Part shown: one piece after another, positions 1 through 7,478 of the stretch
Position numbering within the stretch: position 1 is the first letter of the stretch
Layout: each line of letters begins with the position of its first letter
Source of the DNA: Blastococcus sp.
Lineage (GTDB): Bacteria > Actinomycetota > Actinomycetes > Mycobacteriales > Geodermatophilaceae
Direction: 5' to 3'
DNA: 11,720 bases
NCBI GenBank assembly: GCA_025963345.1
Contig: JAOPUS010000332.1
Coordinates: 1 to 11,720 of the forward strand
Notes under the pieces: model-generated
The model's input: only the letters and a program-made list of their open reading frames with translations
Database searches by the model: none
What the model was told of the DNA's origin: nothing
Position numbers and translations under genes: made by a program

Positions 1-657
1 CTCCATCGCTTCCGAGACCGGATGGTGCTTGAGGTCGCTGGTCAGGAAGACGTCGGCGCCTGCGGCCGCCGCGACGCCGGTCAGCGACCCACCGCTGCCG
101 CCGCATACGGCGACCCGCCGCACGACCCGGTCCGGGTCCCCGGCGGCGCGGACTCCTCCGACCGTGGCCGGGAGGGCGGCGGCCGCCAGCGCCGTGAACT
201 CGCGGAGCGTCATCGCCCGGTCCAGCTCGCCCACCCGGCCGAGCCCGGCCCGCGGATCGCCGTCGGCCGGCTCCAGCGGGACGGCGTCGCGTAGCCCGAG
301 GGCGGCCGCCAGAGCGTCGTTGACGCCGGAGTCGGGCGCCCGGTCGGCGTTGGTGTGGGCGACGAACAGTGCCGCGCCCCCGCGGATCAGGCGGTGGACG
401 AGGCCGCCCTTCGGGTCGTCGGCGGGCACGCCGTGGACCGGCGTGAGCAGCAACGGGTGGTGGGTGACCAGCAGATCCGCACCGGTCCCGAGCACCTCGT
501 CGACGACAGCGGTGGTGGGGTCGACGGCGAACAGCACGCGGCGCACTGGCTCGTCCGGATCGCCGCAGACCAGCCCGACGGCGTCCCAACTCTCGGCGAG
601 CGCAGGGTCGTAACGGGCATCGAGCGCGGCGAGCACCTCGCGCAGGGGCACGGACAC
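1..657 (-). CDS. Nif3-like dinuclear metal centre protein (DUF34/YbgI family), C-terminus beyond window
   Basis: Reading leftwards from a GTG at 657, the frame stays open for 219 codons to base 1, so this is the N-terminal part of a Nif3/YbgI-family protein. Visible family signatures are LVTHHP with His66 and His67, HTNAD (His101, Asp105), a glycine-rich VCGGSGGS around residues 184-191, and TSDLKHH around 207-212. In E. coli YbgI the paired histidines and an aspartate bind a dinuclear metal site. The remaining ligands (a later His and Glu) would lie left of the window, so completeness cannot be judged. The family's cellular role is poorly defined; it is often mislabelled GTP cyclohydrolase 1 type 2. 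The start is chosen because a TACAGT -10-like box lies just upstream and no Shine-Dalgarno is visible, which suggests a leaderless message; a second GTG two codons later is possible. It is divergent from the FUSC gene. Family call firm, function unknown. Confidence 0.88.
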   Translation of the reverse strand, partial: MSVPLREVLAALDARYDPALAESWDAVGLVCGDPDEPVRRVLFAVDPTTAVVDEVLGTGADLLVTHHPLLLTPVHGVPADDPKGGLVHRLIRGGAALFVAHTNADRAPDSGVNDALAAALGLRDAVPLEPADGDPRAGLGRVGELDRAMTLREFTALAAAALPATVGGVRAAGDPDRVVRRVAVCGGSGGSLTGVAAAAGADVFLTSDLKHHPVSEAME

Positions 658-664
658 GGTCGGG

Positions 665-692
665 ACTGTAGGCGGTGCGCCTCCGGCGACAG
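665..692 (-). promoter_or_regulatory. Candidate promoter of the Nif3-like gene (leaderless)
   Basis: On the minus strand a TACAGT hexamer (bases 665-670) fits the actinobacterial TANNNT -10 box. A weak -35-like CTGTCG (687-692) lies 16 bases upstream. Transcription would begin about seven bases past the -10 box, at or next to the GTG at 657, leaving no leader. The -35 match is poor (3 of 6), so the call rests mainly on the -10 box and its position. Confidence 0.35.
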
Positions 693-714
693 CCTCGATG
701 ACAAGCTTCCGGAC

Positions 715-2685
715 GTGGCGGACGGCGGGCTTCGGGGGCGGGGCCTGCGGGCACCCGCGTGGCTCGAGGAACTGGTGCGCACCAAGCGGCCGCCGGTCCC
801 CTGGGCGGACGTCGTCCGCTTCGCCGTGACCATCCCCGCGCCGCTGACCGTCGCCGTGATCGTGGGCGGCGGGGTGCAACCGGGACCCGCCCTGGGCGCC
901 GGTGTCTTCGCGACCATGGGCGCCCTGGCCGCGACCCTGGCGCCCCAGCCCGCACCTCTGCGGGACCGGCTGCGCCGCATCGTCGCGGCCATCGGCCTCG
1001 GCGGGATCGGACTCCTGGCCGGCCAGTACGCGACCGGCGGCGGCTGGCAGCCGGTCGTGCTGATCGCGCTGATCTCGGCCGCAGCGGCCCTGATCAGCGC
1101 GGTGAACGCCGCTCTCTCCCTCGGCGCGCTGCAGTTGCTCGTCTACACCGCGCTGGCCTCTGGGCTGGTGACGCCGCTGCCCGAATGGGCCGAACTGGCG
1201 TTCTTCCTCGCCGGCGCGGCATGGGCCACCCTCACCGCCCTCGTGCAGTACTGGGCCGAGCCTCTGGACCCCGATCGCACGGCGGTCGCCGCCGTCTTCA
1301 CCCGCATCGCCGACCTGTTGAGGGCGAGCGGGACACCCCGCGCCGAGGACGCCCGGAGGGAACTCACCACCGCGCTCAACGCGGCCTACGACCGGGTCAT
1401 CCGCAGCCGCAGTCGCTCCGCCGGCCGCACCCGCGAGCTCTCGGAGCTGGCGGGTGTGCTGAACGCGGCCGCACCGCTGGTCGAGGGCGCCGTCGCTGCT
1501 GCCCGCGCGGGACTCCCGGCGGATCCGGAGGACCTGGCGGCGATCCAGGCCATCGCGGACGCGCTCCGCGGCGCACAGGATTTGGGCGGGGAGCGACCTC
1601 CCGAGCGGGAGGACGGCCCTCCCGCAGCGCGGGCAGTGCGCCACGGCATCCGGCTCATCTGGAACGTCGTAGGCGATCCCGAGGAGCGGGCCGGCGCCGC
1701 GGCCGTCCGTCCGGAAGAGAACCGGCGAGCGCGGCTGCGTGAGCTGGCCGACCGCACGCTGGCCAGCGCCGAGAGCCGGTCCTTCGCCGTCCGGCTGGCG
1801 CTGTGCATGACCATCGCGGAGATCGCGCGGCAGAACGTCCCGACCGAGCGGCCCTACTGGGTGCTGCTCACGGTTGCCATCGTGCTGAAGCCCGACTTCG
1901 GCTCGGTGTTCACCCGCGCCGTCCAGCGCGGCGTCGGCACGCTGCTCGGTGTGCTGCTGGGGTCGGCGCTGCTGGCGTTCCTGCCGCGCAGCCCCTGGCT
2001 GTTGCTCGCGATGGCCTGCTTCGCCGCTGTCCTGCCGTGGGCACGCAACGCCAGCTTCGGGCTGTTCTCGGTCTTCCAGACGCCGCTGATCATCCTGTTG
2101 CTCGACCTCACCCAGCCCGGTGGCCCGGGCCTGGTCGGCGCGCGGCTGGTGGACACCCTGATCGGCTGCGGGATCGTGCTCGTCTTCGGCTACCTGCTCT
2201 GGCCCCAGACCTGGCGGGCGCCCCTCGACGAGGCGCTGCGCGACGCGGCCCTGGCTCTCGACGCCTTCGTGGAGGCCGCCTTCACCGGTGACCCCTCCGA
2301 GCGACGCCGGGCCCGCCGACGCAACTACCGGGCGCTCACCGAGCTCCAGACCCAGCTGCAGCGCCGCCTCGCCGAACCGCCCCCGATCAGCACCCGGGCC
2401 GCGGCCTGGTGGCCGGTGATCGTGCAGCTGGAGCGGACCTCGGACGCCGTGACCGAGGCGGTCATCGCCAGGCGGGAGGGCGAACCCGGCCCGGACCTCG
2501 CCCAGGTGTCCGTGCTGCGCCGCGCCATCCGGCAGCTGGAGGACGACGTCCGGTCGCACGGCGCCGCCAACGACGACGACGCCGAGATCTACGCCGAGGG
2601 GGTGCTCGCGCCCGTGGCCCGCGAGGTGGACGCCGCCCGTCGGCTGGTCCGCGAGACCGCCCCCGGACGTCGCACGGGCAGCTGA
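715..2685 (+). CDS. FUSC-family inner-membrane protein (putative exporter)
   Basis: A 656-residue membrane protein with two similar hydrophobic blocks, as in FUSC/aromatic acid exporter-like proteins. The first block (about residues 35-178) holds roughly six membrane segments. A charged, mostly helical cytoplasmic stretch (about 180-350) follows. The second block (about 357-497) contains the characteristic run ERPYWVLLTVAIVLKPDFGS, then GVGTLLGVLLGS and FSVFQTPLIILLLDL, and ends at LLWPQTW. A cytoplasmic tail of about 155 residues closes the protein. The family is linked to efflux of aromatic or hydrophobic compounds; the substrate here is unknown. GTG 715 is the first start codon in frame after the divergent gene but has no clear ribosome-binding site. 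GTG 775, with GAGGA at 766-770, would remove 20 residues without touching a membrane segment. The frame also runs open upstream to 355, but that part is antisense to the Nif3-like gene. The stop is 32 bases before the next gene, so the two may be co-transcribed. Confidence 0.85.
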   Translation: MADGGLRGRGLRAPAWLEELVRTKRPPVPWADVVRFAVTIPAPLTVAVIVGGGVQPGPALGAGVFATMGALAATLAPQPAPLRDRLRRIVAAIGLGGIGLLAGQYATGGGWQPVVLIALISAAAALISAVNAALSLGALQLLVYTALASGLVTPLPEWAELAFFLAGAAWATLTALVQYWAEPLDPDRTAVAAVFTRIADLLRASGTPRAEDARRELTTALNAAYDRVIRSRSRSAGRTRELSELAGVLNAAAPLVEGAVAAARAGLPADPEDLAAIQAIADALRGAQDLGGERPPEREDGPPAARAVRHGIRLIWNVVGDPEERAGAAAVRPEENRRARLRELADRTLASAESRSFAVRLALCMTIAEIARQNVPTERPYWVLLTVAIVLKPDFGSVFTRAVQRGVGTLLGVLLGSALLAFLPRSPWLLLAMACFAAVLPWARNASFGLFSVFQTPLIILLLDLTQPGGPGLVGARLVDTLIGCGIVLVFGYLLWPQTWRAPLDEALRDAALALDAFVEAAFTGDPSERRRARRRNYRALTELQTQLQRRLAEPPPISTRAAAWWPVIVQLERTSDAVTEAVIARREGEPGPDLAQVSVLRRAIRQLEDDVRSHGAANDDDAEIYAEGVLAPVAREVDAARRLVRETAPGRRTGS

Positions 2686-2717
2686 TCCGGTTGCGTGTGC
2701 CGTCGCGTCACCCTGGG

Positions 2718-3704
2718 ATGGGCGGCGTGCCGACCGATCAGCCACCGCTCTCCCTGCCCGCGCCGACCGGTCCGCCGCCCCCGGGTTCGCGCACGGTCAC
2801 CACCGACGACGGCGTCCCCCTGCACGTCGAGGTGGACGGCCGGGCGGGCGGGGACGGATCAGCGCCGCTCACCGTCGTCTTCTCCCACGGCTTCACCGCC
2901 CGGCTGGCGGAATGGGACCTGCAGCGGGCAGCCCTGCGCGACCGGGCCCGGCTGGTCCTCTGGGACCAGCGCGGGCACGGCCGCTCGGGCTGGACGAGGC
3001 TGACCGCGGCCACGATCGACCGCACCGGGCGCGACCTGGGCGAGGTCCTCGACGCCACCACGCCGACCGGTCCGGTGGTGCTGGCCGGCCACTCGATGGG
3101 CGGCATGAGCGTCCTCGCGCTGGCCCGTCAGCGCCCGGAACTCTTCGGCGACCGCATCGTCGGCGTCTTCCTGCTGGCCACCTCGGCCGGCGGCCTCGTG
3201 CAGACCGGCGTCCTGGGTCTGGCCATCACAGTGATCCGGACACTGCGGTTGCTGTCGCTGTACCTACGGTTCCTGCAGCTGATCGCGCCCCTCCTGGAGA
3301 GGTTCCGGAGGCGCGGGACCCGGCTCGGCCGACGGGTCACCCGACGGCTGCTGTTCGGTGCCGACGACGCCGATCTGGCCAACGTCCGGCTGGTTCAGGA
3401 ACTGCTGGAGGAGACGCCCTATCCGGTCGCGATGGCCTACTACGCGACCTTCCTCGACCACGACGAGACGGCGGCGCTCGAGATCCTGCGCCGGGTACCG
3501 GTGACCGTGATCGCCGCCACCCACGACCGACTGACCCCCGCCGCGCACGGACGGCGCATCGCCGCGCGGATCGGGGACAACGCCGAGCTCGTCGTCGTCC
3601 CCGGCGCCGGCCACTCCGTCAACCTGACCAGGGCCGACGTCGTCGACACGGCATTCGCCGACCTGCTCGACCGCGTCGACTCGAGTCTCCGGAATGCCGG
3701 TTGA
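2718..3704 (+). CDS. Alpha/beta hydrolase, GHSMGG type (putative lipase/esterase)
   Basis: A 328-residue alpha/beta-fold serine hydrolase. The first 24 residues are proline-rich and probably disordered. The oxyanion-hole region is FSHGF (residues 55-59) and a WDQRGHGRS strand-loop follows at 82-90. The nucleophile elbow GHSMGG places the catalytic Ser at 126; the acid is probably Asp270 in ATHDRLTP and the base His299 in GAGHSVNL. The cap (about 155-245) has a hydrophobic-plus-basic helix, TVIRTLRLLSLYLRFLQ, that could approach membrane or acyl substrates. No signal peptide is seen, so the enzyme is likely cytoplasmic. It lies 32 bases after the FUSC gene and 150 bases before the wax ester synthase/DGAT gene, which favours an ester or lipid substrate, though that is inference. 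ATG 2718 lacks a good ribosome-binding site; GTG 2697 or GTG 2727 in the same frame are alternatives. A haloperoxidase-like or lysophospholipase-like enzyme would look similar. Confidence 0.88.
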   Translation: MGGVPTDQPPLSLPAPTGPPPPGSRTVTTDDGVPLHVEVDGRAGGDGSAPLTVVFSHGFTARLAEWDLQRAALRDRARLVLWDQRGHGRSGWTRLTAATIDRTGRDLGEVLDATTPTGPVVLAGHSMGGMSVLALARQRPELFGDRIVGVFLLATSAGGLVQTGVLGLAITVIRTLRLLSLYLRFLQLIAPLLERFRRRGTRLGRRVTRRLLFGADDADLANVRLVQELLEETPYPVAMAYYATFLDHDETAALEILRRVPVTVIAATHDRLTPAAHGRRIAARIGDNAELVVVPGAGHSVNLTRADVVDTAFADLLDRVDSSLRNAG

Positions 3705-3745
3705 GCAGGGCCTCGACCGGGCACCGCAGTGTGACGACGACCACT

Positions 3746-3756
3746 AAGATCATCTT
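3746..3756. promoter_or_regulatory. Palindrome AAGAT-C-ATCTT, candidate operator
   Basis: A perfect inverted repeat with 5-bp arms around a single central base. It overlaps the first two bases of the predicted -35 hexamer (TTGCAG, 3755-3760) of the acyltransferase promoter, so a protein bound here could block RNA polymerase. It is A/T-rich in an otherwise very GC-rich region, which makes it stand out. No regulator gene is present in the window to pair with it. Confidence 0.35.
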
Positions 3757-3783
3757 GCAGTAACCAGACGACACGCCTAACTT
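3755..3783 (+). promoter_or_regulatory. Candidate promoter of the WS/DGAT-SDR pair
   Basis: TTGCAG (3755-3760) and TAACTT (3778-3783) are separated by exactly 17 bases. The first agrees with the TTG of the -35 consensus and the second with TANNNT. This would give a leader of roughly 65 bases before the GTG at 3855. The ribosome-binding site GAGGAG (3843-3848) lies six bases before that GTG, which supports it over the ATG at 3864. Confidence 0.5.
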
Positions 3784-3854
3784 CGGCGGCCACCCGACGA
3801 CGTGTGACGGCCCCCGGTCCCAGCAGTGCGACCTGAGGCGGCGAGGAGCAGAAC

Positions 3855-5291
3855 GTGGACCGGATGAGCGCCCTCGACTCGGGCTTCTTCTTCGCGGAGA
3901 GCGAGAACACCCCGATGCACGTAGGGTCCGTCGCCGTCTTCGATGGACCGGCCCCCACCTACGGCGACGTCGTGCGGCTGCTGCTGAGCAAGCTGCCGCT
4001 GGTGCCGCGCTACCGCCAGCGCGTGCGCGAGGTGCCGATGCAGCTGGGCCGACCGGTGTGGGTGGACGACCCGCACTTCCAGATCCTGTACCACGTGCGG
4101 CACACCGCGGTGCCCGGCCCGGGCAGCGACGAGCAGCTGCGCAACCTGGCCGGTCGCGTGCTCGGCCAGCGCCTGGACATGGCCAAACCGCTCTGGGAGC
4201 TGTGGCTGGTCGAGGGCCTGGCCGAGAATCGCTGGGCGATCATCTCCAAGGTCCACCACTGCATGGTCGACGGCATCGCCGGCACCGACCTGATGCAGCT
4301 GATGTTCGACCTCGATCCGGACGCGACGCACGAGGCCCCCAAGGACTGGACCCCGCGGCGGACCCCGTCGAGCCTGTCCATGGTCACCGAGGCCGTCACC
4401 GAGTCGGTCGCGCACCCGCTCCGCCAGCTCTCGTCACTGCCCAGCGTGGGCGCGGCGGTCCGCGGCGCGAAGGCGCTCGCCGAGACGGGCAAGACGGTCG
4501 CCCAGACCGTGCCTTCCCTCGCCAAGCAGGCAGTCACCCCGACGGCGCGCTCGCTGAACGGCCCGATCGGCCCGCACCGCCGGTGGGCCTGGACCGAGGG
4601 CAAGTTCGAGGAGTTCAAGGCCGTCCGGACGGTGTTCGGCGGCACGGTCAACGACGTCGTCCTGGCCTCGATCACCGGCGGCTTCCGGGACCTGCTGCAG
4701 GGCCGCGGGGAGCTGTCGTCGGAGAAGCTCGTCGTGCGCTCGATGGTGCCGGTGTCCGTCAGGCAGGCGAGCCAGAAGGGCGCTCTGGACAACCAGGTGT
4801 CGGCGGTCTTCGTCGACCTCCCGGTCGGGTTGCCCGACCCGGTGGCGCGACTGAACGCGATCCGCGGGCAGATGGACGAGTGCAAGAAGACGATGCAGGC
4901 CCTCGATGCCGGCTCGATCATCGAGATGGGCAACTTCGTGGCGCCGACCCTGCTCGCGCTCGGCGTCCGGGCCGCACTGCAGGCCGGCCAGTTCTGGTGC
5001 CAGACGGTGACCACCAACGTGCCCGGACCGCGGGTGCCGCTCTACGTGCTCGGCAAGCGGATGTCCTCGGCCTACGCCTACGTGCCGATCGCCGGCGGCA
5101 CCCGCTGCTCGATCGGGATCTTCTCCTACCTGAACACGATGACCTTCGGCCTCAACGCCGACTTCGACGGCTACCCCGACATCGACGTCCTCTCCGGCGG
5201 CATCCGGCGCGGCCTGGACGAGCTGATGACCCTGGCCAAGCAGCAGGGCACACCGCCGAAGAAGAAGACCTCCGCAGCAGCCGCCCGGTGA
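3855..5291 (+). CDS. Wax ester synthase/diacylglycerol acyltransferase (WS/DGAT family)
   Basis: A 478-residue bifunctional-type O-acyltransferase. It transfers an acyl group from acyl-CoA to a diacylglycerol or long-chain alcohol, making triacylglycerol or wax ester at the inner face of the membrane. The active-site motif HHxxxDG is intact as HHCMVDG (residues 134-140), with His135 as the expected general base. Other family marks are the N-terminal MSALDSGFFFAESENTPMHVG, the P-L-W-E-L-W stretch near 112-117, LNGPIGPHRRW (about 234-244), NDVVLASITGGFRDLL (about 266-281) and the late VTTNVPGPRVPLYVLG segment. Length is typical for actinobacterial members. A lysine-rich tail (PPKKKTSAAAAR) closes the protein. 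GTG 3855 is chosen for its well-placed GAGGAG. The stop overlaps the start of the SDR gene (GTGA), so the two products are probably made together. Whether it prefers alcohols or diacylglycerol cannot be read from the sequence. Confidence 0.94.
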   Translation: MDRMSALDSGFFFAESENTPMHVGSVAVFDGPAPTYGDVVRLLLSKLPLVPRYRQRVREVPMQLGRPVWVDDPHFQILYHVRHTAVPGPGSDEQLRNLAGRVLGQRLDMAKPLWELWLVEGLAENRWAIISKVHHCMVDGIAGTDLMQLMFDLDPDATHEAPKDWTPRRTPSSLSMVTEAVTESVAHPLRQLSSLPSVGAAVRGAKALAETGKTVAQTVPSLAKQAVTPTARSLNGPIGPHRRWAWTEGKFEEFKAVRTVFGGTVNDVVLASITGGFRDLLQGRGELSSEKLVVRSMVPVSVRQASQKGALDNQVSAVFVDLPVGLPDPVARLNAIRGQMDECKKTMQALDAGSIIEMGNFVAPTLLALGVRAALQAGQFWCQTVTTNVPGPRVPLYVLGKRMSSAYAYVPIAGGTRCSIGIFSYLNTMTFGLNADFDGYPDIDVLSGGIRRGLDELMTLAKQQGTPPKKKTSAAAAR

Positions 5292-6367
5292 GCCCGGCCA
5301 AGAAGCGTGGGGCGGGGGCGCTCGGTGACGGCCCGCGAGGGCTGGACGAGTCCGCTGCCAACCCAGAGAGCGACCTCACCGTCGCCGTCACGGGCCCGAC
5401 CGGCACCTTCGGCTCCGGCCTGATCCCGCTCCTGCAGGACGACGACCGCATCGGCCGGATCATCGGCATCGCCCGCCGCCCGTTCGACCCTGCCGAGCGC
5501 GGCTGGACGAAGATGGAGTACCGGCAGGGCGACGTCCGGGACGAGGATGCGCTGCGGGAGGCGTTCGACGGCGCGGACGTCGTCGTCCACCTGGCGTTCC
5601 TCATCACCGGCAACGCCTCACGCGAGACCACCCGGGCGATCAACGTCGACGGCACGCTCAACGTCTTCCGGGCCGCGGCCGCCGCGGGTGCCCGGCGGTT
5701 CGTCTACGCCTCTTCCGTGGCGGCCTACGGCTTCCACGCCGACAACCCGGAGAAGATCGACGAGGAGTGGCCGACCCGACCGGCGGCGAAGCTGTTCTAC
5801 GCGCAGGAGAAGGCCGAGCTGGAGGGCCTCCTGGAGGAGGAGACGAAGCAGCACCCCTCGCCGGCCCTCTTCCTGCTGCGGCCGCCGATCGTGCTCGGAC
5901 CGAACGTCCTCGGCGGCAAGGACGTCCTGCCCGGGCCGCTGGCCCCGCTGGGCCGCAAGCTCTTCAGCCGGCCGCGGCGGCTGCCGTTCCCGGTGCCGAT
6001 GTTCGTGCCCGAGCACCCGATGCAGTTCGTCCACGAGGAGGACGTCGGCCGGGCGCTGGTGCAGTGCATCGTCGCGGCCGGTCCCCCGGGGGCTTACAAC
6101 ATCGCCGGCGACGACATCCTCACCGCATCCGACGTGGCCCGGGAGTTCGGCGTGTTGGCGATCCCGCTGCCGGCCGGCCCGGCGCAGGCCGCGGCGCGGG
6201 CGTTCTCCCGCCTGCCCTTCCTGCCGCCGGTCGCCGAGTGGATCGAGGCCGCCAGTCGCCCGGCGATCATGGACACCACCAAGGCGCGCGAGAAGCTGGG
6301 CTGGCGGCCGCGGTACAGCGGCCTCGAGGCCCTCCGCGACACGTTTCGCGTGGACTCGCCCTCCTAG
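5288..6367 (+). CDS. Extended SDR / NAD-dependent epimerase-dehydratase family oxidoreductase
   Basis: A 359-residue Rossmann-fold protein. A 29-residue, charged, probably disordered N-terminus is followed by the nucleotide-binding loop TGPTGTFG (Gly36, Gly39, Gly42). Further marks are DVRDEDAL (about 82-89), VVVHLAF (98-104), the Ser region YASSVAAYG (140-148) and the catalytic YAQEK (Tyr171, Lys175). The C-terminal part (KLGWRPRYSGLEALRDTF) is typical of extended SDRs related to UDP-sugar 4-epimerases. It would use NAD(P) to oxidise, reduce or epimerise a hydroxyl or keto group; the substrate is not evident. GTG 5288 is the only start in frame before the Rossmann motif. It overlaps the acyltransferase stop and has no ribosome-binding site, so translation probably depends on re-initiation. 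This tight link suggests an alcohol or keto substrate related to acyltransfer, but sugar or steroid/terpenoid chemistry is not excluded. Its stop shares CTAG with the convergent hydrolase. Confidence 0.87.
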   Translation: MSPAKKRGAGALGDGPRGLDESAANPESDLTVAVTGPTGTFGSGLIPLLQDDDRIGRIIGIARRPFDPAERGWTKMEYRQGDVRDEDALREAFDGADVVVHLAFLITGNASRETTRAINVDGTLNVFRAAAAAGARRFVYASSVAAYGFHADNPEKIDEEWPTRPAAKLFYAQEKAELEGLLEEETKQHPSPALFLLRPPIVLGPNVLGGKDVLPGPLAPLGRKLFSRPRRLPFPVPMFVPEHPMQFVHEEDVGRALVQCIVAAGPPGAYNIAGDDILTASDVAREFGVLAIPLPAGPAQAAARAFSRLPFLPPVAEWIEAASRPAIMDTTKAREKLGWRPRYSGLEALRDTFRVDSPS

Positions 6368-7281
6368 CGCGAGGCGCGGGTCTCCGCGGTGTCGTCCAGC
6401 CAGCCGAGCACCTCGGCCGCGAGCTCCTCCGGCACCTGCAGCTGGGGGACGTGCCCGACGTCGGCGAGTTCCAGGTAGCGCCAGGAAGGGTGACGCCGGG
6501 CGATGTCCCGGGCCGCCGCGACGGGGATCAGCCGGTCCCGGTCACCGTGGACGAGTAGCACCGGGACCCGGATCGACGCCATCGCCTTCCGGTAGCGCCG
6601 CGGGTCGGCGAGCAGGCGGAGCAGCGAGCGGGCCGCGGCCAGGAAGGCCTGGTCCATGCCTTCGACGTCCTTCCGCTCCTGCAACAGCGTCACCGAGCGG
6701 TCGATCACCTCGGGCGGGACGGTGTCCGGCTCGACCCCGACCAGCGTGAGCATCTCCCGCACCCGGACCAGCTCGGACTGGCGCGTGCGCCGCCGCCGCA
6801 GGAATCGCTCGCCCACGAAGGGGACGGCGTAGACGGCGAACATCAGGGCCACCAGCGGGTCCAGCGCCCGCCGCGGGCCCGGGACGGCCGGGTCGAGGAG
6901 CACCAGGCCGGTGACCGCGTCGGGGTGCTCCCCCGTCGCCAGGATGGAGAGCATCCCGCCCATCGAGTTGCCGACGAGGACCGCCGGCTCACCCACGACC
7001 TCGGCGAGGAAGCGGTGCAGGGCCGCGGCGTTCGCCGACACGCTCGCCGTGCGAGCCCCCGGCTCGCTGCGCCCGAAGCCGGGCAGGTCGAGGGCGTAGA
7101 CCCGCGCGTGCTCGTTGAGCAGCGGAGCGAACAGGTCCCAGTTCAGGTGCGAGCCGCCGAGGCCGTGGACCAGGACGACTGCCGGGCCGTCCTCGGGACC
7201 GCCGAAGTCGACGTAGTGCACCGGCCCGTTCAGGTCGACGGTTCGGCTCTCACCGCTGGTCGCCCGTTCTGCGCTGGCCAC
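6364..7281 (-). CDS. Alpha/beta hydrolase, GNSMGG type
   Basis: A 305-residue alpha/beta-fold hydrolase. The oxyanion region is VHGLGGSHLNWD (residues 38-49), DLPGFGRS follows at 65-72, and the nucleophile elbow GNSMGG puts Ser at 106. The likely acid is Asp249 in HGDRDRLIP and the base His277 in DVGHVPQL. Asn before the Ser is the arrangement seen in carbon-carbon hydrolases such as BphD and MhpC, though it also occurs in ordinary esterases, so this points to a subgroup and not to a substrate. A basic stretch (RFLRRRRTRQ, 159-168) lies in the cap. No signal peptide is seen. GTG 7281 is supported by GAAGAGG about six bases upstream (minus strand, 7288-7294). The gene converges on the SDR gene with a 4-bp overlap, so the two are opposed in transcription, not an operon. 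Confidence 0.9.
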   Translation of the reverse strand: MASAERATSGESRTVDLNGPVHYVDFGGPEDGPAVVLVHGLGGSHLNWDLFAPLLNEHARVYALDLPGFGRSEPGARTASVSANAAALHRFLAEVVGEPAVLVGNSMGGMLSILATGEHPDAVTGLVLLDPAVPGPRRALDPLVALMFAVYAVPFVGERFLRRRRTRQSELVRVREMLTLVGVEPDTVPPEVIDRSVTLLQERKDVEGMDQAFLAAARSLLRLLADPRRYRKAMASIRVPVLLVHGDRDRLIPVAAARDIARRHPSWRYLELADVGHVPQLQVPEELAAEVLGWLDDTAETRASR

Positions 7282-7403
7282 GTCAGACCTCTTCCCCGCT
7301 CATGTCTCCGTACTCGTTCCGGCCTCCGTACGGTGACACGTCGGTCATCGGCCCGCCGTCCCAGGTTCATCGGCCGACGCCCTTACCCGCGGAACGTGAA
7401 CGG

Positions 7404-7432
7404 CTGATATGACCCAGAACACATTTAGGCAA
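7404..7432 (-). promoter_or_regulatory. Candidate promoter of the GNSMGG hydrolase gene
   Basis: On the minus strand TTGCCT (7427-7432) and TATCAG (7404-7409) are 17 bases apart, each matching 4 of 6 consensus positions. Transcription would start near 7397, giving a leader of about 115 bases to the GTG at 7281. This is the best promoter match in the 243-bp gap between the two divergent hydrolase genes (7282-7524). Confidence 0.45.
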
Positions 7433-7478
7433 CATCTGCATGCGAATGATCTCGACGGAGTGTGAGCCGGGCCCCATC

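Noticed and set aside
355..714. Upstream extension of the FUSC frame to ATG 355
   Set aside because: It lies antisense to the Nif3-like gene, whose motifs are clear, and the extension has no membrane segments or family likeness.
4058..5287. Upstream extension of the SDR frame inside the acyltransferase gene
   Set aside because: This is the out-of-frame shadow of WS/DGAT, arginine/proline/glycine-rich and without motifs; the SDR begins at GTG 5288.
5547..6749. A 400-residue plus-strand frame across the SDR end and the opposing hydrolase
   Set aside because: It is serine/arginine-rich shadow sequence crossing two real genes on opposite strands, with no ribosome-binding site.
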